A DNA stretch of 64,000 nucleotides from Quadrisphaera sp. RL12-1S (GCF_014270065.1 NZ_JACNME010000004.1:310001-374000); one strand, 5' to 3'. Numbered from the stretch's first letter, positions 1 through 8,443 are shown. Made by a program: numbers and translations. The notes: generated from the letters alone by a model not told the origin.

Positions 1-304
1 CCAGCCGCTCCTCGAGCGTCGCTGACGGGGCCGGCGCTGACGCCGCGCGGTCGTTGGCCACGCGGTGCAGGTCCACGGCGAGCTGCGACTGCGCGGTCAT
101 CGGGTCGAGCCCGCCGCGCTTCATGGTGCTGTAGTTCCGCACCGCGCTGACGACCGCGAAGACCGCACCACCGATGGCGACGAGCGCGACCAGTGCGAAG
201 ACCGCGCCCGTCCCGCCGCCTGCCGGATCGGGGAAGCCCGGGCCCGCCACGCCGTCGACGACGGTGGAGGGGTCGTTCCCGAAGCTCGTCAGCAGTGCGT
301 GCAC
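1..304 (-). CDS. Partial single-pass membrane protein, probable SHOCT-type C-terminus
   Basis: The reading frame is open from a GTG at 304 to the window edge, about 101 residues, with the C-terminus missing. An AGGAGG-like ribosome site lies 4 bases before the GTG. The N-terminal 30 residues are Gly/Pro/Asp rich, then comes one hydrophobic segment (about residues 33-56, rich in Val, Ala and Ile), then a basic NYSTMKRGG stretch and an acidic/Ala linker. The last visible residues, ATLEERL, resemble the start of the short C-terminal SHOCT domain of many actinobacterial membrane proteins, but only its first residues are present, so this is inference. Function unknown. Confidence 0.6.
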   Translation of the reverse strand, partial: MHALLTSFGNDPSTVVDGVAGPGFPDPAGGGTGAVFALVALVAIGGAVFAVVSAVRNYSTMKRGGLDPMTAQSQLAVDLHRVANDRAASAPAPSATLEERL

Positions 305-346
305 AGCTCCTCCTCGGACGGCGGCGGCCAGCGCCGGTGGGCGCTC

Positions 347-352
347 ACGCTA
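347..352 (-). promoter_or_regulatory. -10 box TAGCGT for the partial membrane protein
   Basis: TAGCGT read on the minus strand, 42 bases before the GTG at 304. It fits the TANNNT -10 pattern seen across the window and would give a short leader containing the ribosome site. Confidence 0.35.
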
Positions 353-363
353 GACGCCGACGA

Positions 364-486
364 TCACCGTTGTCTCGCACGCAGCGCCGTCCAGTCGCAG
401 ACGGAGCAGAAGACGTGGCCCTCGGGGTCGCTGCTGTGCGGAGGGCGTCGTCGTCGTCGACCTGGTCCAGGCGGTAGCGCACCGGC
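364..486 (-). pseudogene. 3' remnant of a glyoxalase-like (VOC) gene, frameshifted
   Basis: Read on the minus strand, one frame gives VRYRLDQVDDDDALRT and the adjacent frame continues as SDPEGHVFCSVCDWTALR and ends at a TGA (364-366). The string DPEGHxFC followed by a short tail is the usual C-terminal end of small glyoxalase/VOC proteins of actinobacteria. No intact upstream part is present, so I read it as a decayed 3' end with a frameshift near 430-440. The evidence is a short motif only; chance similarity is possible. Confidence 0.3.
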
Positions 487-620
487 GGAAGCCTCGGGGC
501 CCTGTGACCTGCGGACATGACCTGCGCTTGAAGGTCCTTGACCTCCACCAGACCTGATGTTCACGGTGCGTGCACCGGGTGGCAGGGCTGAGGACCCCCA
601 GCGGGAGCACCGTCCGGCGC

Positions 621-2651
621 ATGGGAGCACTCACGGGGGACCGCCACCAGCACACCGGTCCGCGCACCGTCGACGAGTACGTCGAGTGGAACGCCCGACA
701 GCTGGCGAAGGCCCCGGTCTCGCGCCGCGGCGCCATCAAGGCGTTCCTGGGCGTGTCCGGCGGCCTCGTCGCCGCGCAGTACGCACTGGCCGACGCCGCC
801 ATGGCCGCGGGCGGGGGCACCAAGGGCAAGCTCGGGGTGGCCGTCGCGGGCCGGCACCTGTCCTTCGTCATGGACGACGGCGGGACGCCCGCCACCGCCA
901 TGGCGCTGACCGCGCAGCTGGTCACGCAGGACGGGAACCTGCCGAACGGCCTGCGGGCCTGGGTGGACCTCGGCAGCCGGCACGGCGGGTACGGCACCCG
1001 CGTGAACGCCGACGTCGTCCACCTGCTCGGCCAGTACGCCATCGCCGGGGGACCGGTGGCCAGCCAGTACTACGTCAAGGCGCGCATCACCGGGCTCAAG
1101 CCCGACACCGTCTACCACTACCGCGTGCAGCTGTCCGACGGGACGACGACGGGCGACGCCTACTTCACCACCGCCCCCGCCACCGCGCTGGACGGCGGGC
1201 ACGGGAAGGGCCACGGGCACCACGGCGAGGGGCCCGTGCCGCAGCCGTTCACCTTCACGGCCTTCGCCGACGTCGGCACCGACACCGCCCCGACCGACCC
1301 GAAGTGGGCCTGGGGGCAGGACCCGGCGTCCGTGAAGGCCGCCGGCGGCACCTGGCCGAAGGGCGTCTTCGACAACCAGTACTACAAGGACGACGACCCG
1401 GTGGCCGGCCCCACCGGCACCGACCGCCAGCCGGCCACGTCGATGACCAACCTCATGAGCACGCAGAAGCCGCGCTTCACGCTCCTCGCCGGGGACATCT
1501 GCTACGCTGACCCGAGCGGGTCGGGGCTGCCCGCCGACAACACCACGGCGCTGAGCAACAAGGCGCCGGTGGGCAAGAACGAGTTCAACCCGTACGTGTG
1601 GGACGTCTTCCTCACGCAGATCGAGGCGCAGGCGGCCTTCACCCCGTGGATGTTCGCCACCGGCAACCACGACATGGAGCCGCTGTACGGCAACACCTCC
1701 TACCTCGGAGGCAGCCCCAGCCACGGCTACGCCAGCCACGCCGCGCGGCTGGACCTGCCGCGCAGCGGCCCGTCGTCCTGCCCGTCGGTGTACCGGTTCG
1801 TGTACGGCAACGTCGGCGTCATCTCCGTGGACGCCAACGACCTCAGCCACGAGATCCAGACCAACCTCGGCTACTCCAGCGGCGCCCAGCAGCGGTGGCT
1901 CGAGGAGACGCTGCGGACCTGGCGGACCGACCCGCAGGTCTCCCCGCACGTGGACTTCGTGGTGGTGTTCCTCCACCACTGCGCGTTCTCCACCGCCAAC
2001 AACCACGCCTCCGACGGCGGCGTGCGCGGCGTGCTGGAGCCGCTGTGCTCGAAGTACCAGGTGGACGTGGTGATCCAGGGCCACAACCACCTCATGGAGC
2101 GCACGGACCCGATCCGGAACGGCAAGAAGACCAAGGACGCCCCCGACGGCGCCACCATCTGCCCGGCCACCGACGGCACCACGTACCTGTGCATCGGCTC
2201 GGGCGGTCGCCCGCGCTACCCGTTCCGGCCCGCCCCCTCGCAGGACGCCCCCGCCCCCGAGGGCGTCACGGTCACCGGCGAGCAGGCGCTGCCGGAGGGG
2301 CAGCGCTACCGCGGGTACGACGCCACCGGCAAGGAGAACGGCTCCACGCAGGTGGTCAACAGCTACGTCTGGTCCGACGCCGGCACGGCCGTGAACAGCT
2401 CCGGCTACCCCTCGGGCACCAAGGTGCCGGAGGTGGCCGACTGGTCCCAGGTCCGCTACGACGACTACGCGTTCATCGCCGTGGACGTCGCGCCGGCCCA
2501 CCGCGGCAAGCGGACCACGTTCACCATCCGCACCCTCGCGGACGCGCTGCCGGGCTCCGGGAAGCGCGTCAGCGAGATCGACAAGATCACGTTCGAGCGG
2601 ACGGCGGGCTGCGGTCTGGTGGGTCCCTCCCTGGTGGTGCCCGGGCACTGA
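621..2651 (+). CDS. Tat-exported purple acid phosphatase-like metallophosphoesterase
   Basis: 676 residues from the ATG at 621; an in-frame GTG at 570 would add 17. The twin-arginine stretch SRRGAIKAFLG (about residue 35) followed by a hydrophobic Gly/Ala segment marks a Tat signal. A fibronectin-like N-terminal domain (about 70-190) precedes the catalytic domain. All five metal-ligand motifs of purple acid phosphatases are visible: FADVG (about 214), GDICYA (about 290), GNHD (about 348), FLHH (about 450) and GHNH (about 487). The enzyme should hydrolyse phosphate esters outside the cell with a two-metal centre. A His/Gly-rich insertion (GHGKGHGHHGEG, about 190-202) sits between the domains. 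No clear ribosome site distinguishes the two starts. It is convergent with the next gene across a long hairpin. Confidence 0.85.
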   Translation: MGALTGDRHQHTGPRTVDEYVEWNARQLAKAPVSRRGAIKAFLGVSGGLVAAQYALADAAMAAGGGTKGKLGVAVAGRHLSFVMDDGGTPATAMALTAQLVTQDGNLPNGLRAWVDLGSRHGGYGTRVNADVVHLLGQYAIAGGPVASQYYVKARITGLKPDTVYHYRVQLSDGTTTGDAYFTTAPATALDGGHGKGHGHHGEGPVPQPFTFTAFADVGTDTAPTDPKWAWGQDPASVKAAGGTWPKGVFDNQYYKDDDPVAGPTGTDRQPATSMTNLMSTQKPRFTLLAGDICYADPSGSGLPADNTTALSNKAPVGKNEFNPYVWDVFLTQIEAQAAFTPWMFATGNHDMEPLYGNTSYLGGSPSHGYASHAARLDLPRSGPSSCPSVYRFVYGNVGVISVDANDLSHEIQTNLGYSSGAQQRWLEETLRTWRTDPQVSPHVDFVVVFLHHCAFSTANNHASDGGVRGVLEPLCSKYQVDVVIQGHNHLMERTDPIRNGKKTKDAPDGATICPATDGTTYLCIGSGGRPRYPFRPAPSQDAPAPEGVTVTGEQALPEGQRYRGYDATGKENGSTQVVNSYVWSDAGTAVNSSGYPSGTKVPEVADWSQVRYDDYAFIAVDVAPAHRGKRTTFTIRTLADALPGSGKRVSEIDKITFERTAGCGLVGPSLVVPGH

Positions 2652-2677
2652 CCCGCCCGTCCCCCTGACCGCCGGTG

Positions 2678-2752
2678 TGACGTCGGACGGGCAGAAGTCC
2701 TCGGACGGCCGGTTTCAGGCCCGTCCCGGAGGGTTCTGCCCGTCCGGCGTCA
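2678..2752. terminator. Long inverted repeat between convergent genes
   Basis: Left arm 2678-2696 (TGACGTCGGACGGGCAGAA) pairs with right arm 2734-2752 at 18 of 19 positions; the loop holds further complementary GGACGG/CCGTCC tracts. It lies between the phosphatase gene and the convergent VOC gene and probably ends transcription from both sides. There is no U-tract. A similar hairpin lies at 29735-29814. Confidence 0.6.
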
Positions 2753-2769
2753 CGCGAGGTCCGGCGGCG

Positions 2770-3183
2770 TCAGGCGGCGTCACCCGGCTCGTACCCGACG
2801 AGCCAGGTGACGCCGTGGGCGTCCCGGACCTGCCCGTCGGTGGCGCCCCACGGGCGCTGCTGCAGCGGGTCCACCACCGCGCCGCCCTCCGCCAGGGCGT
2901 CGAACCACCGGTGGAGGACGTCCGGTGCGGCGGCGCCCAGCACGGACAGCAGCAGCCCGGCGCACCGGAACGGCTCCTCCTCGCCGCTGGCGTCAGCGGC
3001 GAACAGTGACACCGGGCCGCGCAGCTCTCCGTGCGCGACGCGGTCCGCGGGACCGTCGGTGCGGCCGAAGTCGGCGTAGCTGTGGATGGTCAGCTCCCCG
3101 CCGAAGACCTCCCGGTAGCGCGTGAGCGCGTCGCGAGCGGTGCCGGGCAGGAGCAGGTACGGGACAGGAGCGCTGCTCGTCAT
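2770..3183 (-). CDS. PhnB-like VOC (glyoxalase) family protein
   Basis: 137 residues. The N-terminus YLLLPGTARDALTRYREVFGG is the usual first beta strand and helix of PhnB-like VOC proteins (bleomycin-resistance/glyoxalase superfamily); LSVLGAAAPDVLHRWFDALA and the ending RDAHGVTWLVGYEP complete the second half of the fold. Such proteins are small dimeric, often metal-binding, and mostly of unknown substrate. I chose the ATG at 3183 instead of a GTG at 3186 because a TAGCCT -10 box (3190-3195) lies 6 bases ahead, the spacing seen at other leaderless genes here. Confidence 0.8.
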   Translation of the reverse strand: MTSSAPVPYLLLPGTARDALTRYREVFGGELTIHSYADFGRTDGPADRVAHGELRGPVSLFAADASGEEEPFRCAGLLLSVLGAAAPDVLHRWFDALAEGGAVVDPLQQRPWGATDGQVRDAHGVTWLVGYEPGDAA

Positions 3184-3189
3184 CACCGC

Positions 3190-3195
3190 AGGCTA
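3190..3195 (-). promoter_or_regulatory. -10 box TAGCCT of VOC gene (leaderless)
   Basis: TAGCCT on the minus strand ends 6 bases before the ATG at 3183; transcription would start at or next to the start codon. Confidence 0.4.
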
Positions 3196-3286
3196 GGTGC
3201 GGGTGCCGACGACGGTTGCCGGTGGCAAGATCCGTCGACGGGGGCGGGGAGCAGCGCCGCCGGTGCGTCGGTCGAGGAGACGGCTC

Positions 3287-3943
3287 ATGGCACTGCGCGT
3301 CGACGGGCGGACGAGCGCACTCTCGGACGAGGAGCGCTGGAGGCAGGCGGTGAGCCTCGCCCTCCGCTCGCCATCACCCGCGGCCCTCGACCGGCGGCGC
3401 CGGGGAGCGCGCAGGTACCTCCTCACCGTCGGGTCGGTCCTCGCGGTGTGCGCCGTCGTCGGCGGCCTGGTGGGGTGGTGGACCGCGGCGGGCAGCGGAC
3501 GCGCAGCGCCGGCAGGCGACGCGAGCCCCGGGTGGCTGCACCGGACGGTCTTCGGCGCGGCGGTCCTGCTCGTCGTCGTCGGGATCGTCCTGGCCACCCG
3601 CGCCAGGCAGTGGGGGAACGCCTGGAAGGCCCCCACCATGGCCCTCACCCGCCGCCAGCGGCGCGAGGCGCTGAGGCAGGTGCGCGGGAAGGCGCCGGTG
3701 GTGCCGGAGCACCTGCCGGTGGTCCTCGACCTCGCCCGGCGGCTGGCGGCCACCGAGGGGGCGGTCTTCATCTTCGCCGGCAACGCGGTGCTCCAGCTGT
3801 CGCTGGTCGGCGACCGGCCGTGGCCGCTGGCGCTGGTGAGCGCCGCTGCAGCGCTGGCCTTCCTGGTCGTCGTCGGACAGCTCCTCGTCGAGCGCCGTCG
3901 GGCGCAGCGGTTCCTGGACCGGCACGCGCCATCGGTCCTCTGA
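3287..3943 (+). CDS. Four-segment integral membrane protein of unknown function
   Basis: 218 residues from the ATG at 3287, preceded by GAGGAGA 6 bases upstream; longer in-frame starts lack a ribosome site. A charged N-terminal 60 residues ends in RRRRGARR, followed by two hydrophobic segments (about 42-66 and 87-108), a basic cytosolic loop (LTRRQRREALRQVRGK) and two more hydrophobic segments (about 150-170 and 178-200). The positive-inside pattern puts both ends and the middle loop in the cytoplasm. I do not recognise a family. The stop codon overlaps the start of the next gene, so the two are probably co-translated. Confidence 0.65.
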   Translation: MALRVDGRTSALSDEERWRQAVSLALRSPSPAALDRRRRGARRYLLTVGSVLAVCAVVGGLVGWWTAAGSGRAAPAGDASPGWLHRTVFGAAVLLVVVGIVLATRARQWGNAWKAPTMALTRRQRREALRQVRGKAPVVPEHLPVVLDLARRLAATEGAVFIFAGNAVLQLSLVGDRPWPLALVSAAAALAFLVVVGQLLVERRRAQRFLDRHAPSVL

Positions 3944-4383
3944 TGGCCGGAGCCGGCGGCCGTCCGGACGCCTGGTGGATCCCCTTCACGCTCGGGCTCG
4001 TGCTGCTCGCCCTAGCGGCCCTCTTCCTGGCCGGTGTCCCGCAGGCCGCCGCCCAGCGCCGCACGCTGCTGGAGCGCGGAGTCGCCACCGACGCCGTCAT
4101 CACCGCCGTCCACCACCACGGGCGCGACCTGACGGCGGACCTCGCCTGGCGCACGACGGCGGGCGCGCAGGCCCAGGTCCGAGACCTCGACGTGAGCGGG
4201 ACGCTGGCCGTCGGCGTGCGGGTGCCCGTCGTGTACGACCCGGAGGACCCGAGCGACGTCGAGGTGGGTGACGTCGGCGACGGCTACCTGGCGGTGCTCT
4301 GGCTCGGGGTCCTGGTGGCCGCCGGCGGGACCGTCGCTGTGCTGCGCGGGCTGTGGGTGCTTCGGGGCCAGGTGCGCACCTGA
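3943..4383 (+). CDS. DUF3592-like membrane protein
   Basis: 146 residues; the ATG shares one base with the TGA of the previous gene. Two hydrophobic segments (about 13-32 and 115-138) flank a soluble part. The middle has the DUF3592 layout: RGVATDAVITAVHHHGRD, a short beta-rich stretch, then VGVRVPVVYDPEDPSDVEV, where the YDPxDP signature is typical. The family has no defined function. It probably sits in the membrane with the preceding four-segment protein. Confidence 0.7.
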   Translation: MAGAGGRPDAWWIPFTLGLVLLALAALFLAGVPQAAAQRRTLLERGVATDAVITAVHHHGRDLTADLAWRTTAGAQAQVRDLDVSGTLAVGVRVPVVYDPEDPSDVEVGDVGDGYLAVLWLGVLVAAGGTVAVLRGLWVLRGQVRT

Positions 4384-4420
4384 TGGCGTTCGCGGCGCTG
4401 ACCTCCCCGTCGGGTTCTGG

Positions 4421-4480
4421 CGCGCAGGTGCGTGATCGTGGCGGGGAGGTGGCGCTCAGGTGCTTGATCGTCGGGGAGAG
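4421..4480 (+). repeat. Two direct copies of a TGATCGT-containing repeat
   Basis: CGCGCAGGTGCGTGATCGT (from 4421) and CGCTCAGGTGCTTGATCGT (from 4453) are direct repeats spaced 32 bases in the 167-base gap before priA. The second copy matches the copies at 11611-11691 (GGAGGTGGCGCTCAGG shared). The rest of the gap is GC-rich with nothing else recognisable. Confidence 0.6.
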
Positions 4481-4550
4481 GGTGGGGCGGGCGGGGGGAC
4501 GACGACGAGCGGCGGCGGCCCTGTCGGCGGCGGCTGAGACAGTGGGAGGC

Positions 4551-6800
4551 GTGGCAGCGGAGGCGGGCGAGGGCGCGGCGGGGGAGCTCGCGCTCGACGT
4601 CGCCGTCCCCGCTCAGGTCCGCGCCAGGGCCGCCGCCGCGAAGGGCCGCAAGCGCCCCCCGAAGCCGCCCGAGCCCGTGGCCGAGGTCGAGCCGGTGGCG
4701 CGCGTCGTCGTCGACGTCCCCCTGCCCCACCTGGACCGGGCCTTCGAGTACGCCGTGCCCGCCTCGATGGCCGAGACCGCCCGCGCCGGGGTGCGGGTGC
4801 GGGTGCGGTTCGCCGGGCAGGACGTCGAGGGGTTCCTCCTCAGCCGGGAGTCCGTGGCGGAGCACACGGGGCGGCTGGCGCCGCTGCGCGCGGTGGTCTC
4901 CCCGGAGCCCGTGCTCGACCCCGAGCTGCTCGGCACGTGCCGCGCCGTCGCCGACCGCTGGGGCGGCACCCTCGCCGACGTGCTGCGCCTGGCGGTCCCG
5001 CGCCGCCACGCCACCACCGAGAAGACGACGGCCGAGCGGGCGGCCGCCCGCGCGCTGGACGACGACGGCGCGGGCGCACGCCCGCGACCGGAGCGTCCGG
5101 CCGCGCCCGACCCCCGCGACCCGGCCGGACCCTGGGCGGCCTACCCCGCGGGCCCGGCGCTGCTCGAGCGCCTCGCGGCGCCCACCGCCACGGCGGGCGT
5201 CCGGGCGGTGTGGACCGCGCTGCCCTCGCGCGAGCCCGCGCAGGACTGGCCCGCCGCCCTGGCCGCCGCCGCGCAGGCGGCGCTCTCGGCCGGCAGGGGC
5301 GCGCTCATCGTCGTCCCCGACCACCGGGACGTCGCCCGGGTCGACGCCGCCCTGACCGCCGCCCTCGGCGGCACCCGGTCCGCCCCGCGACACGTGAGGC
5401 TCACCGCCGACCAGGGCCCCGCCGCCCGCTACGCCGCGTGGCTCGCGCTGCGCCGCGGGCACGTGCGGGTGGCCGTCGGCACCCGCGCCGCCGCCCTCGC
5501 GCCCGTCGCCGACCCGGGCCTGCTCGCGGTCTGGGACGACGGCGACGACCTGCACGCCGAGCCCCACGCCCCCTACCCGCACGTGCGCGAGGTGCTGGCG
5601 CTGCGCGCCGAGCGCACCGGCGCCGCGCTGCTGGTGGGCGGCCACAGCCGCACCGCCGAGGCGCAGCGGTGGGTGGAGTCGGGCTGGGCGCGGGCTGTGG
5701 AGGCCCCGCGCGAGGTGGTGCGCAGCGCCTCCCCGCGGGTGCTGGTCCCCGGCGACGACGTCGAGGCCGAGCGCGACCCGTCCGCCCGCTCCGCGCGGCT
5801 GCCGTCCCTGGCCTTCAGGACGGCGCAGGCAGCGCTCGCGGGGCGCCTGCAGGGGCAGACCCGTCCCGGCCCGGTGCTCGTGCAGGTGCCGCGCCGCGGC
5901 TACCTGCTGACGCTGCGCTGCGACCACTGCCGCGCCCGCGCCCGCTGCCGCCGGTGCTCCGGCCCGCTGCAGCTCACCGGCGCCGACTCCCACCCCGTGT
6001 GCCGCTGGTGCGGCACGGACGACCCGACGTGGACCTGCCCGCAGTGCCGCGGTGACCAGCTGCGCTCGGCCGTGGTCGGCGCCCGCCGCACCGCCGAGGA
6101 GCTGGGACGGGCCTTCCCCGGCGTGCCCGTGAAGACCTCCGGCGGGGGAGCGGGCGTGCTGGAGGCCGTGGACGGCGAGCCCGCGCTCGTCATCAGCACG
6201 CCCGGCGCCGAGCCCGTGGCCGAGGGCGGGTACGCCGCGGCGCTGCTGCTCGACGGGTGGGCCGTGCTCGAGCGCGAGGAGCTGCGCGCCGCGGAGGAGG
6301 CCCTGCGCCGCTGGGCCGCTGCCGCCGCCCTCGTGCGACCCCAGTCGGCGGGCGGGGCGGTGGTGCTGCTCGCCGCCGCCGGCGTGCCGCCCGTCGAGGC
6401 GCTCGTGCGGTGGGACCCGGCCTGGCACGCCTCCCGCGAGCTCTCCGAGCGCCGCGAGCTGGGCCTGCCGCCCGGGGCCGCGTTCGCGCGGCTCGACGGA
6501 CCGGCCGTCGCCGTTGACGCGCTGCTGGCCGCGCTGCAGCGCACCGACGACGACCGCGCCGCCCTGCCGCCGCACGCTGAGGTGCTCGGGCCCACGCCGC
6601 TGGAGCCCGACCGCCGTCCCAGCGCCATCGGTGACGACGCCGGGGGGCCCGCCGCGCCGCGGTCGTTCGCGCTGGTCAGGGTGCCGCTGGCCGAGCGCGC
6701 AGCACTGGCCAGGGCGCTGCAGGGCGCCGTCGCCGTCCGCAGCGCCCGCAAGGAGGCCGGGTCCGTGCGCGTCCAGATGGACCCCGAGCACGTGGTCTGA
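4551..6800 (+). CDS. priA: Primosomal protein N'-like PriA, helicase motifs lost
   Basis: 749 residues from the GTG at 4551, with GGGAGG just upstream; the conserved N-terminal strand ARVVVDVPLPHLDRAFEYAV begins about residue 47. This is the PriA 3'-DNA-binding domain, and GVRVRVRFAGQDVEGFLL continues it. Eight cysteines in paired CxxC motifs (about 457-503, for example CDHC, CRRC, CRWC, CPQC) form the two zinc sites. I find no Walker A (GxGKT) or DEAH box in the central part, as known for actinobacterial PriA-like proteins, so helicase activity is doubtful. Family role: replication restart, loading DnaB through the primosome. The fmt/rsmB neighbourhood supports the call. Confidence 0.9.
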   Translation: MAAEAGEGAAGELALDVAVPAQVRARAAAAKGRKRPPKPPEPVAEVEPVARVVVDVPLPHLDRAFEYAVPASMAETARAGVRVRVRFAGQDVEGFLLSRESVAEHTGRLAPLRAVVSPEPVLDPELLGTCRAVADRWGGTLADVLRLAVPRRHATTEKTTAERAAARALDDDGAGARPRPERPAAPDPRDPAGPWAAYPAGPALLERLAAPTATAGVRAVWTALPSREPAQDWPAALAAAAQAALSAGRGALIVVPDHRDVARVDAALTAALGGTRSAPRHVRLTADQGPAARYAAWLALRRGHVRVAVGTRAAALAPVADPGLLAVWDDGDDLHAEPHAPYPHVREVLALRAERTGAALLVGGHSRTAEAQRWVESGWARAVEAPREVVRSASPRVLVPGDDVEAERDPSARSARLPSLAFRTAQAALAGRLQGQTRPGPVLVQVPRRGYLLTLRCDHCRARARCRRCSGPLQLTGADSHPVCRWCGTDDPTWTCPQCRGDQLRSAVVGARRTAEELGRAFPGVPVKTSGGGAGVLEAVDGEPALVISTPGAEPVAEGGYAAALLLDGWAVLEREELRAAEEALRRWAAAAALVRPQSAGGAVVLLAAAGVPPVEALVRWDPAWHASRELSERRELGLPPGAAFARLDGPAVAVDALLAALQRTDDDRAALPPHAEVLGPTPLEPDRRPSAIGDDAGGPAAPRSFALVRVPLAERAALARALQGAVAVRSARKEAGSVRVQMDPEHVV

Positions 6801-6858
6801 CCGGGAGGATGAGGGCGCTCCCGCACCCCGCGCTGCGACCCGGAAGGCCGTCCCCACC

Positions 6859-8085
6859 GTGTACTCGCTCCTCCTGGCGATCATCTACGTCGCCTTCGTC
6901 AGCCTGGGGCTGCCGGACTCCCTCGTCGGCGCGGGCTGGCCCGTCATGCAGCGCGACCTCGGCGTCCCCGTGGCCTACGCGGGCATCATCACGATGATCA
7001 TCGCCGCAGGGACCATCGTGTCCAGCCTGGCCTCAGAGCGCCTCACCCGACGGCTGGGCGCCGGGGTGGTGACCGCCCTCAGCGTCGGGCTGACGGCCGC
7101 GGCGCTCATCGGGTTCTCGCTGTCGGGCTCGTTCTGGGTGCTGTGCCTGTGGGCCGTGCCCTACGGCCTCGGCGCGGGAGCCGTGGACGCCGCCCTCAAC
7201 AACTACGTGGCGCTGCACTACGCCGCCCGGCACATGAGCTGGCTGCACGGCTGCTGGGGCCTGGGCGCCTCCATCAGCCCCTTCGTCATGAGCCACGCCA
7301 TCACCTCCGGCGCGGGCTGGCCCAGCGCGTACCTGACCATCGGCCTGGCGCAGGTGGTCCTCACCGCCGTCCTGCTGGTCAGCCTGCCGCTGTGGGGACG
7401 GGTCAACCCCGTCGGCGCCCGTCACACCACCACCACCGACGACGACGACGAGCGCGCCCGCGAGCAGCCCGGCCACGTCCCGCTCGTCCGGGCCCTGCGC
7501 ATCCCCGGGGTGCGGCTCGTCCTCGTGGCGTTCTTCGCCTACTGCGCCCTGGAGAGCACCTCGATCCTGTGGGCCTCGACGTTCCTGGTCACCGCCCGCG
7601 ACGTCGCCCCCGCCACCGCGGCCGCCTTCGCCTCGCTGTTCCTGCTGGGCATCACCGCCGGGCGCTTCCTCACCGGGTTCGTCGCCGACCGGATCGGTGA
7701 CCGCTGGCTCATCCGCGGCGGCTTCGCCACCGTCGGAGCGGCCGTGGTGATGCTGCTCGTGCCGCTCGAGAGCGACGTGCTGGCGCTCGCGGGCCTGGTG
7801 GTCGCGGGCCTGGGCTGCGCGCCGGTCTACCCGGCGATCATCCACTCCACCCCGGTGAACTTCGGGCGCAGCAGCTCCCAGGCGATCATCGGCATCCAGA
7901 TGGCGGCGGCCTACACCGGCTCGACGCTGGCCCCGCCGGCGTTCGGGGCGTTGTCGGCGTGGACGGGCCTGTGGGTGCTCCCGCTGTTCCTCGCGGTGCT
8001 CGCCGCCCTGGGGCTGGTCATGTCCGAGCGCCTCAACCGGCTCGTGGCCCGCCGCGCGCTGGCCGGGGAGCCCGTCACCGCCTGA
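6859..8085 (+). CDS. Major facilitator superfamily transporter
   Basis: 408 residues from the GTG at 6859, with GGAAGG 11 bases upstream. About 12 hydrophobic segments split by a charged central loop (about residues 195-215, His/Thr/Asp rich, with DDDDERAREQ). The N-terminus YVAFVSLGLPDSLVGAGWP and the following GIITMIIAAGTIVSSL resemble the fucose-permease/YfmO-like MFS branch that moves small molecules by proton coupling; LNNYVALHY in segment 4-5 is also typical. Substrate unknown. It follows priA by 58 bases and is probably read through from it, ending at the strong hairpin 8129-8177. Confidence 0.85.
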   Translation: MYSLLLAIIYVAFVSLGLPDSLVGAGWPVMQRDLGVPVAYAGIITMIIAAGTIVSSLASERLTRRLGAGVVTALSVGLTAAALIGFSLSGSFWVLCLWAVPYGLGAGAVDAALNNYVALHYAARHMSWLHGCWGLGASISPFVMSHAITSGAGWPSAYLTIGLAQVVLTAVLLVSLPLWGRVNPVGARHTTTTDDDDERAREQPGHVPLVRALRIPGVRLVLVAFFAYCALESTSILWASTFLVTARDVAPATAAAFASLFLLGITAGRFLTGFVADRIGDRWLIRGGFATVGAAVVMLLVPLESDVLALAGLVVAGLGCAPVYPAIIHSTPVNFGRSSSQAIIGIQMAAAYTGSTLAPPAFGALSAWTGLWVLPLFLAVLAALGLVMSERLNRLVARRALAGEPVTA

Positions 8086-8128
8086 GGACCCGGGGGTCGG
8101 GGGGCGGCCCGGCAGCCGCCGCCGCGGC

Positions 8129-8177
8129 GGCGGAGAACAGGGTCAGGATCGGGCCCGTCCTGCCCCTGTTCTCCGCC
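8129..8177 (+). terminator. Terminator hairpin after MFS gene
   Basis: Arms 8129-8148 and 8158-8177 pair at 19 of 20 positions (GGCGGAGAACAGG against CCTGTTCTCCGCC at the base) with a 9-base loop. There is no U-tract, as usual in actinobacteria. Confidence 0.7.
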
Positions 8178-8236
8178 TGCGAGGCGATGACCGCCCGACG
8201 ACCACCCGACGCTGTCGGGTGGTGCCGTCGACGTCG

Positions 8237-8242
8237 TAGCCT
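8237..8242 (+). promoter_or_regulatory. -10 box TAGCCT (leaderless start)
   Basis: TAGCCT ends 6 bases before the GTG at 8249. Confidence 0.4.
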
Positions 8243-8248
8243 CACCCG

Positions 8249-8443
8249 GTGATCGCCTGCGACGAGTGCGGCCAGTCCGTGGACGGCGACGCGCACGAGA
8301 CGGTCACCGGACGCCGCCTCTGCAACGGCTGCTGGACCCGGTTCCAGGGCACGGCGGCCTCGCTCGTCTCCGGGGGCGGTGCGACCGACGCCATCGCGAC
8401 CGCGGGGTGGCTGGAGCGCCTTCGGCGCCTGCGCGGCCGCTGA
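8249..8443 (+). CDS. Small double-CxxC zinc-ribbon-like protein
   Basis: 64 residues starting MIACDECGQSVDGD. Two CxxC pairs (CDEC at residues 4-7 and CNGC at about 26-29) spaced about 20 residues apart are the layout of a zinc ribbon. The middle THETVTGRRLCNGCW-like stretch and a basic C-terminus (LERLRRLRGR) suggest nucleic-acid or protein contact. It has its own -10 box and no ribosome site, so it should be leaderless. I do not recognise a named family and the function is unknown. Compositional fit and the cysteine spacing argue for a real gene. Confidence 0.6.
   Translation: MIACDECGQSVDGDAHETVTGRRLCNGCWTRFQGTAASLVSGGGATDAIATAGWLERLRRLRGR

Noticed and set aside
561-2648. Minus-strand 695-residue frame opposite the phosphatase
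   Set aside because: Low-complexity shadow (Val/Gly/Arg/His); the plus-strand phosphatase has all metal motifs.
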